Positions 55,791-64,000 of a stretch of DNA of 64,000 nucleotides are shown piece by piece. Under the pieces are notes generated by a model. It made no database searches, was not told the origin of the DNA, and saw nothing but the letters and a program-made list of their open reading frames with translations. Source of the stretch: Actinernus sp. WN-2022 (taxonomy: Eukaryota > Cnidaria > Anthozoa > Actiniaria > Actinernidae); contig JAOWCC010000936.1 of the NCBI GenBank assembly GCA_030867875.1, positions 73,627,032 through 73,691,031 on the forward strand, read 5' to 3'. Position 1 is the stretch's first letter. Each line of letters starts with the position of its first letter. The position numbers and the translations under genes are program-made.

Positions 55791-56121
55791 TAGACGAAAG
55801 GTAACCTACCTTGAAGTATAATTGTAGTTCTCTGAAGATATGTGGAGCATTATGGGATAATGTACCCTCCCGTATACTAACATGATTATCCCACCTCTCA
55901 TCCACATGAGACCTTCGCCAGCCTATTAGTTGCACTCCAGAAAGAACTGATTATTGTTCATTGCGCCTTGGGTTTTATATGGTACTCATTTGCATCTGAA
56001 AGCTTTAAACACGTGACACTGACCAGTAAGTTAATTAGGAAGTATGCATAATTATCCCATAATGCTCCACATATCTTCAGAGAACTACAATTATACTTCA
56101 AGGTAGGTTACCTTTCGTCTA
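55791..56121. repeat. Palindrome with 71 bp arms
   Basis: Arms 55791-55861 and 56051-56121, from tagacgaaaggtaacctacc to its complement, identical or nearly so, separated by 189 bp that include the end of the 51182-type repeat. Confidence 0.8.
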
Positions 56122-56436
56122 ATTTAAAAAAAAAATTATGACATCACGTGAAAACTACCAATATGGTTCACATTAAAACAATTAGTTTTTGAAATGATAT
56201 GTTATAAACTAGCTTTGACCACCCCTTGCATTTGTTTAGCCAAAATGAGGTTGACCCATTCCTTTATCTACCTGAGTTTAAAATTAGGTAGATCTGGGTG
56301 ATTCACTCATGTCGTTTTCGTTGTATTAATTGCGGGCGCCATTGTCGAGTTCACGTCTTATTGGAGAATGGAACGTTCCTCGTGACACAACGAAAATGAC
56401 TCAGGATTTTAGAAACAAAAATGTAATATCCCTTAC

Positions 56437-56490
56437 CTCACAATTGACCACAGTTAATCCCATTAGACCGTCTAGGGATAGCAATTTATC
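56437..56490 (-). CDS. Candidate small exon upstream of the repeat exon (phase 0-0)
   Basis: 54 nt between ttccttatttttttag and gtaaggg on the minus strand. Only one frame is open: DKLLSLDGLMGLTVVNCE. Phase 0-0 would join it to the repeat exon at 50039. No further upstream exon was found, so it may or may not belong to that gene. Confidence 0.4.
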
Positions 56491-59400
56491 CTAAAAAAAT
56501 AAGGAAATATCTTAGCAATTTAAAAAGCTTCCTGCAGCCGGTCACTCGGTACAACTACAGAATACCCCGACACTCTAAAGCTTCACCGCAGTGAACCACC
56601 CCTCCAAATCAACTTTTGAAGCTGAATGTTTAGTGGCTATACTCGGATACGCAGTGAGCTATATGGACCACCCCTCCCCATCAACTTTAAAATACATCTT
56701 CAAAGGATTAAGGGGAGGGGTGGTCCATAGAGCTCCGTCACTGGGTATCCGCGTAGCCACTTAGAAATATAGCTTCAAAAGTTATAATATCTTCGTACTT
56801 TAAATAACAGGCATTACAGCTTGAAGGGGTGGTCTCACTGACTGCGTACCCGCGTATCCGCGTAGCCACTTCAAATCACAGCTTGAAAAATAGAAAGGAG
56901 AGGGGTGGTCAGGCTTACTTGAACTACAACTTAAAAAGTCTAACGGATATTTCAGCTTAATGATTATTCCTTCTACACATCCACACCAACTTGAGCCGGT
57001 CACTGCGTATCCAGGTAGCCAGCGGGCAATTTTAGGGTGTGCTACGGATTTGCGGGGTATTCTTTGTTACTCCGGTCACTCGAACTTGCTTTGGACCGGC
57101 TTCCTGCGGCGTTCCTAGCAACCAAGCGAAGACAGCCGGCGAAGAAAAACACCAACCGGTATAATATTTCAGCAACGACATGCAAGAGCTTTTTCACCAT
57201 GATTTGTTCTTTTGGTACAGCCTTAAAACAGGCTCTAGAGTGATGTTTTTAAAAGTGTTTTCTCTATTTGCTATGTAGGTTCCCATAGTGTTAAACTAAA
57301 TGACATTAATGGCTATACCTGCCTGATTTTTTGCGTGGAATTGTCGAACATCAATTTTGCAGTAAAATCTATGCTCTCTATAGTTCCCATTGCACCGATG
57401 TTATTGAAACTCAATACCAGTAAAGATCATTGCAGAGTTAGGGAAGAGGTTAAAACAATATATGGTACTCTGGCGGGACCCGATTTTGATGGAAGGGGGG
57501 TTGTACCCGGAACCCACCACCTATTTTGGCAAAATCTAGATTTTTGACCACAAATATCTTCTTGAATAAAATACTTATTGAAGAAGTAACTATATTTCTA
57601 GTTTCTACAGACAGAGAAGAACGTGTGTCTGCATTAAAATCAGGTATCGTTATTTTACAACGCGAGAAAATTACCCTCGAAAAAAGGGGTAGGGGTATTA
57701 CCCGCTACCCACCACCTCCCCTAACAAAATTGGGTCCCATTCGAAATCCGTTGTTTTGACCTCTTCCCTTACTCTATAACAGCAATTTCAAAAAAATATG
57801 TAACTCAGTATTTGACGTAAAACCAAGACCAAGGGTTTACATACCCTTAGCGAATTGTTTTGCGATGCAGCTAGTAACAAATTGCCTAGCCTGCGAAACA
57901 GGCTCTCAGTGTTGTAGTGATAAAATAATTTGGCCGCGTAAAAATGGGAAAAGGAGACTGACACAAGGACTGGGCAATCTCGTACCCAGGGTCTTCTCGG
58001 TCAGAGCCGGTCTATATCACGGGCGAGGATCGAGGAAGAGCCGGAACATGAAATATGAGTGGTCAGCGGTATAAAGAGTGACTACCACAGCAAGCCCACC
58101 AAGAGTTTGGTGCTTGCGAAGTCAGACCCGATATATAATTTAAAAAAGTTAGTCGGCAAGTAAGGGATGGACCATTGTATTTTTGAGGGAGGGGGTAGCA
58201 TTGGAAGAGAAAAAAAATATGCATGATAAACCATAGACAAAAAACAGTGGCCGGTCAGTGTGATAAAATTTTTTTTACAGAGCTTTGAAATACTCGTAAA
58301 AAAAATCCAGAAAAAAATTACCACCCGCTCCCCTCCTCAAAAATATAATTGTATGAGATAAATGTATAAGTATTGGTTCATTTATAAATCTATCCTCCGT
58401 TTTTCAATTTTGCTTTTGGTATTTTTTGAAAAGTTTACTACCTTTATTGATGATATAGTTCCGCGCAAGATGTCTCTGCGAAGGATTTGGTGTCAATGAT
58501 CGCGAATTCCATGTGGGAACGCCAGAGAGTAGCCTCAGTTATCTTCGGCTCTTCAGTTATGTGGCTGACATCCATGGGCAGTCATGGGTAAAGTGTATTA
58601 TGAGGTGATAATAATGTGTCTTTCAAGGAAAACCCATGCATAAATATAGCTATCTCGTTTTATTACCTTAACTAAATATCATGGAAGCTTTATCTATTCA
58701 AGATCACTCAGTACGATTTAGTATTTCCCACCTATCTTTTTAAATTTCGTATTTTTTTTACGAGGAATGCCATGGTCTGCAAAGTTTGCAACGGTGACGC
58801 CCGCGATGAAGACTACGGGAGCGGCCATTGATTCTTTCATGCCAGAATTTGCAAAAGACCCTTGCGGGCTATATTTCGTTTTGCCGTAACTTCGACTGCT
58901 CCTCCTGCGCTTGCCAGACGTCTAACAATACAACTAACTGTAACTCCAGTAAGCTCCAGTATGGTAGCCAGCTTACGTCGACAACTTTCTTTTTATTAGA
59001 CAGCCAGTTTAGACTGAAACAACAACGACGAAGTTATTCCTACACTACCGAGAACAGACCTACCAAGTCTCGCTCCTTGGAGTGGGCATGAGACACACCT
59101 CGGCGTCTAGGGTTTAGCCTAACCTAAGCCCTAATTAACCTATCTTCTGGTTCGCCAGACTGCGGTGCTGGACGGCTTTTTGAAGCAGCTTGTATTAAAT
59201 GTATGTATTTCGGAGGATTTGCAAACTCTTTGAGAGACTGATGGGGCGAACGCAATAAGCTAAAACCGAACTGTCTTCATATATATCTAAAGTGGTACTG
59301 TCGCAGTCCTTTCCATGGAGACCTTTGAACAAAAATAGCTGGTTTTATCGAAATTTCCGTATCTGAGAACCAATTGACAATTTTACCAACATTTTGCATT

Positions 59401-59705
59401 GCATTTGACAGCGAGCGAAGTTGCACGCATTTCAATCAAACCAAATCAAAATTGGCAGGCTATCACACGTCGACTCCTATTGGTCAATTAAGAATGGGTT
59501 ACAAGTTAACGGAAATCATTTTGCGTGGACGGGGCGGATATTCAGAAACCAGGGGTTTTCGTGCAGGCGGTCTTTCCTTTCTGCTTCCCCTTCCCCACCC
59601 CCCCTCCCCACTCCATTTGTCATTCGACCCCAAGTCTCAATCACGCTCGGCCAATATGGCGGCCGCTTCGACGATCCGTTTGCTTTCCGCCTGCAAGCAG
59701 GCTAC
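56491..59705. other. Non-coding stretch with short repeats
   Basis: 56530-57020 repeats the words cgtatccgcgtagccactt and accacccctcccc; 56664-56729 is a hairpin with arms atggaccacccctcccc and complement. 57250-59700 shows no exon that I trust and no RNA gene. Confidence 0.4.
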
Positions 59706-59981
59706 TTCAAACCCAGATTGAATGTCTTGACTGAACCTAATAACAAGACCAGTACACAAACCATTCAATATTTTTTCTTCAGTTTCAAGCAAAAAGCGAG
59801 ATAGCTTGCACACCATTCCCTGGTTGAAGAAATGTTGCATCGTTTGCAATGCGTCGCCCCGTGGTAGGGAATGGTGTGCAAGCTATCTCCCTTTTTGCTC
59901 GAAACTGAAGAAAAAATGTTGAATGGTTTGTGTTCTGGTCTTGTTATTAGGTTCGGTCAAGTCATTCTATCTGGGTTTGAA
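59706..59981. repeat. 276 bp palindrome with 116 bp arms
   Basis: Arms 59706-59821 and 59866-59981 (ttcaaacccagattgaatgt and complement) are about 92% matched by eye around a 44 bp loop. Frames that run through it on both strands are mirror products of the palindrome. Confidence 0.82.
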
Positions 59982-61076
59982 GATGAGTCCAAGGTGGGAA
60001 GAGGCATGTACTGCATTCTTGAGGCGAAAGTTACTTTTAGTCCGAGTTTTAGTGGACCCATTCTACAAGAGACGGTTGACGGCAAAGAGCATGAGGTAAA
60101 TGATTTAAATACCGTTCAGAAGAACTCGCTGCTTATCGCAGAACTCCAGCACTGAGTGATGGAGAACTCATTGATTTCCAGTTAACTCTAGCCTAAGAAC
60201 CTGGTCACTCAAATTACCCTTACATCAACGTGGCTAGTATGGCTGCCTGTTTTGGCGACCTGACCCAGTAGTTGGCTACTTTTCTACACGGCTATGCAGA
60301 TACATATGGGTACACGTAAAGTATTACTATTTCCATGTGAATGTGATCTAACCTAAAAAAACCTGAACCGCTCCAAAAAATAAGTTTCTTTTGGTAAATA
60401 AGTAGTCCTCACTGAGCTGGGTTAGGGCTAGAGTTTACTGGTAAACAAAAAGTTATCACTGGACTTACTGTGACGTCACACAGGCCTGTCATGCCACATT
60501 TGTTGTATTCTGTAGTTGGCAGAAACGAAGCGTGAATGCAGTCAGTTGCTTATAAAATCACAGGTTGGTGCTAATATTCATTGCAAAATTACTCTTCTTG
60601 TTCTTCCAAAATGCAAGCAAGCCCTTTCATCAAAGTTTATATGCTCTTAAAAAAGAATTAGGATATGGAAGCAGAATTGAGACTTTAGCTGTATTTCATG
60701 AGGCCCAAATCACTAGATGCCATACAAGTCATACAAACACGTTTTTTTTTTGCCAACCACATATGCAAAATATATATAAATGACGTCAGTGTTTACAAAC
60801 AGTAAGTATCGCTAGGTCGGGCCGGATGTTACTAATTCAGTCAATATGTTACTAACTCAGTCAATATGTCACATTGTTGAATGTGCCCCTGACATCTTCA
60901 CATTATAAGTAAACACGGTGGAATTATTGCAAGGGGCAAATTATTTGGTACAAAGTGTAGCTCATTCAAAGAAAAAATGGATGTCTGCTTAATTAGTTTC
61001 CAATATGCAAGCCTTATTGTTTTGTGGACCAATCAGATTCTAGTTTCCATATCCTGGAAATGTTACATTTATAAGG
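59982..61076. other. Non-coding stretch
   Basis: No gene recognised. tgcttaattagtttccaata at 60986-61005 returns inverted at 63146-63165, marking a possible ~2.2 kb unit. Confidence 0.4.
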
Positions 61077-61500
61077 AATTGGCCGGTAACAAAACGAGCA
61101 GGGGACCAGAACCGAGTTTATCAGAATTACTCTAATTCTAAAATTAAGTTCATCACATGATAGAGCATGTTGAAATTACCATGTGTGCCAAGTTTGATGT
61201 GATTCGAGTGAATCTCGTCTGAATTATAAGCAATTGAATTTTGTTTGTCCCACCAAATTTTTACAATGAATGTATGGTTTGGAGGGACAACGTTAAAAAA
61301 TAAGAGAGTTTGTATGGGAAAATTGACACATTTGATGCCTTCTAGCATCGTCAATATTGAGCCAAAGTTCACGAAACTTTCCAGACTAGCTAAGTTTGAT
61401 CTGTTCTTTTGGAAAATAATGCTCACTTTGACTAGTTATTAATTGAATTAGTTTTACTGACTCGGTTCCAGTCCCCCGCTCGTTTTGTTACCGGCTAATT
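61077..61500. mobile_element. 424 bp MITE with ~40 bp inverted ends
   Basis: Left aattggccggtaacaaaacg, right cgttttgttaccggctaatt, continuing with few mismatches to gaaccgagt or its complement. AATT at both edges may be the target duplication. Interior non-coding. Confidence 0.78.
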
Positions 61501-63747
61501 CAGACAATACATCTACCACTGGCCAATCACAGGAGACTGTTCCCATATAATTATGCTTGATTGAGACCAGACTAATTTGTAGATTTCATATTCAACATGA
61601 AAAATCTAACAATTGAAAACCTCAGTGGAAAAAGGGCATACATGTAAGTAGTATGTTTATAGGTGCTTAATTAAACTGACTAAAAATGAAGTATTTATCA
61701 TCTACATGTAGCATGCTAAGATATTACTTGAAACGTAACAGGAATGAAATACGGCTCAAAATAAGCAAGTCATCAAGCCATTTCTACATGTACAGCAAAA
61801 TTATTTATTTTTGTTTTGTTGTTCTATATTGGGGGAAAGGGGGGTGGAGATAGATCTAGAAACAACATTATCGTATGCACGCTCATTGGCTGTAATTATT
61901 TCGGTGGGAAATACCTTACCGCTTACAAACTGAATATCAAACCGACTTTCGCTCTCTCTGAAGTTGGACGCCAAGCTGGAGAGAAGGTTGAAACAGTGGA
62001 GATACGGATGGACGGAGTAATATTTTGAAAAAGCAACTCTGTGTAAAGGGCCGTTGGACATCATTAAGTTGCCAGCTTATAATTACATGTAACTCATAGT
62101 TGAACGAAGAACTGTTTGACTAAAAGGCAGTTTGTTATTGCTGGAGATTTACATGAGTCACGTCTCTTCAGGCAAAGCAAACTGTTAATGTTTTGGAGCT
62201 AAGAAGGCCATTTTGGTAAGTTTCGTGGTCTGAGCTGCTTAATTCCAAAGATAGTGGTGTCTGGCCTGGTTTGTGCTTTGCCTGGGGACGTATACAAGAT
62301 TCTTAAGATGAAACCATATAGAGTTTCTCTGTCAAAATTTTTGCTGTGTATGCACAATTGTTTTCGGCCCAGGTCTAATCCGTGTTAACTATGGGGATTA
62401 TTATATAAAATTGTAGCTTGCAATGATTTTGGAAAGATTATAGTTTTAAACAGCAAAGCGACTAAACTCTGTCAGCCGTGCAATAAGACCACTTTACAAT
62501 CAAAATAAGTGAAAGTGTAAAAACCTAGAGCTTCCCTAAACTCCGAGTTAAAATCCTGAGGTGGATTTTCGAGCTCGATTTCGAGGTAAACCGAAGAGAA
62601 TCAGGTCAAATCTGTGTTAGCTACGGACATACATTTTGTAGCTCGCAATGATTTCGGAAAGATTATAGTTTTAAACAGCCAAGCGACTAAACTCTGTTGG
62701 CCATGCAATAAGTCCGCTTTACAATCAAAATAAGTGAAAGTGTGAAAACATAAGTACTTAATAAACAAATGTTTCTTTGTGACTGGTGCACTATAGTGTG
62801 AAGCAAATTTTTGATGAGTGAATGGCTAATGTTTTCAAGTTTGAAAATCAATACGGCAATGCAAGGAAAAATAAACAAACAAAATTAATGAAAGGCTTGA
62901 AAAAACCAAAAGAAGCCATTATTACGTTAACTGAAACAAAAATAATTGTTTGACCTGTACTGAAACTGACTGAGTATTGTGTGTGTAAATTTCATGATTC
63001 TCGCGAAAGAAAAATAAAATTGGACAAACATACTATTTACGCCCTTTTTCCACCGAGGTCTTCAATTGCTGTGATTGGAGCGAAAAAGCCAACAATCCTG
63101 ACTTCAATTTGTTGTTGAACTTAAAAAAGTCTAAGTCAATGTCTGCATATTGGAAACTAATTAAGCACTGGTTGAGCAGACGTCAATTTCTTGTACAAAT
63201 TTATGAGAGTTAAAACATACAGTATGTCTGCACAGCAGGCTAAGTGTTTGGGTGGTTTCCCTGCAGCAGTCAGCCTCCATTTATCCCCTTTCTGCTGTAA
63301 TCACTGGCAGGGAAAAGGTCAGCCTCTGCTCCCAGTCGCAACTTTGTTCATTTTGCATACATTAGTGCTACTAAGCGATAAAAAAAACATTTTGTATAGT
63401 GGCCCACTTATCAGTGAGCAGTACAAGTAACTAGCATGCACAATATCATAGTGGGCTCAATTTTCAATCAGAAAAAAACCTGCAGGTTATTATATAAACC
63501 AGTAAACTGGTTTGTTCGTCCACAATTGTGGATGGCAGGGGAGAATGTAGACTCTGCTGGCAGGGAATTGGGTGGTGTGCTGTGGTGGAATTTCATTTTT
63601 GTGTTATTTTCATTTTTAAAGCTCCTTTTCAAGTTTAAACATTTTATTGCCCCTACTTCATTTTTTGGGATAACCCATTGTTTTGGAAATTACCATGTAG
63701 CCCCCTCCTCCCTTAATCCCACAGTACTAATTTAATTAAATTCCATA
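61501..63747. other. Non-coding stretch with one tandem duplication
   Basis: A ~110 bp segment (ggaaagattatagttttaaa ... ataagtgaaagtgt) occurs at 62429-62520 and 62654-62745, about 93% alike and 225 bp apart. No gene recognised. Confidence 0.5.
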
Positions 63748-63866
63748 TTGTATTAGCCTGTATAGCTGACGGTGTTGGGCATTACGCAACTTGGCTAAGA
63801 TTGCAGCTGTTCAAAAATATTCTCCCAGCCATGGCCTTAACACCGCCAGCTACACAGGCCAATATT
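63748..63866. mobile_element. Short MITE, about 120 bp
   Basis: Left attagcctgtatagctgacg then gtgtt; right aacaccgccagctacacagg then ccaatat; imperfect reverse complements of about 26 bp with an 60 bp non-coding middle. Confidence 0.65.
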
Positions 63867-64000
63867 ATATTATCAGGGATTACCGGTACATACCACTTTC
63901 AAGTGATATTCATTTAGCTACATGTAGTTTATATATGTTATGTCAGCATACACTTTAATGTGTACCCATAACATGGGTGACATTAATATTTTACGCCCTC

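Noticed and set aside
58828..59091. Plus frame with several Cys residues as a gene
   Set aside because: No start context, splice sites or recognisable domain.

Overview
The window reads as animal nuclear DNA from a cnidarian, most likely an anthozoan such as a stony coral. Support: AT-rich sequence, short GT-AG exons, an intronless class A GPCR, CR1/L2-like LINE ends, a DIRS-like element, tRNA- and 5S-related SINEs, and many palindromic or inverted-repeat elements. The organism call is inference; no species marker is present. All splice models below are read by eye from splice consensus and phase, with no transcript evidence.

Layout. 1-8.7 kb: one clear gene, an intronless amine-type GPCR (4741-5868, +), among small inverted-repeat elements. 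8.7-14.1 kb: a 3.9 kb element with ~400 bp inverted ends sits in a ~40 bp minisatellite, with a second element bounded by G and C tracts and two LINE tails. 14-26 kb: LINE debris, MITEs, a three-unit 200 bp repeat and one transposon-type exon, with no confident host gene. 27.0-30.6 kb: a 3.5 kb minisatellite with a nested MITE.

31.4-50.0 kb (minus strand): the main find is a split gene for a eukaryotic tyrosine recombinase. In transcription order it has a 2.2 kb exon built of ~60 copies of an 11-residue repeat and ending in an acidic tract; three short exons; a block of five small phase 1-1 exons; a zinc-finger plus recombinase exon; the catalytic exon with the Arg/Lys/Arg/His/Tyr set; a second block of the same five phase 1-1 exon types; and a terminal Myb/SANT-like exon with a basic tail. 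The exons listed from 50039 down to 31398 sum to 4845 nt, a multiple of three, with one stop at the end. A 1,894 bp stretch carrying three of the small exons occurs twice, 8,101 bp apart, with no difference that I could see.

50.4-56.1 kb: a decayed DIRS-like retrotransposon (reverse transcriptase, RNase H and tyrosine recombinase fragments) lies between ~400 bp inverted repeats that both carry the same SINE. 56-64 kb: a candidate small exon, palindromes and MITEs, and no confident gene.
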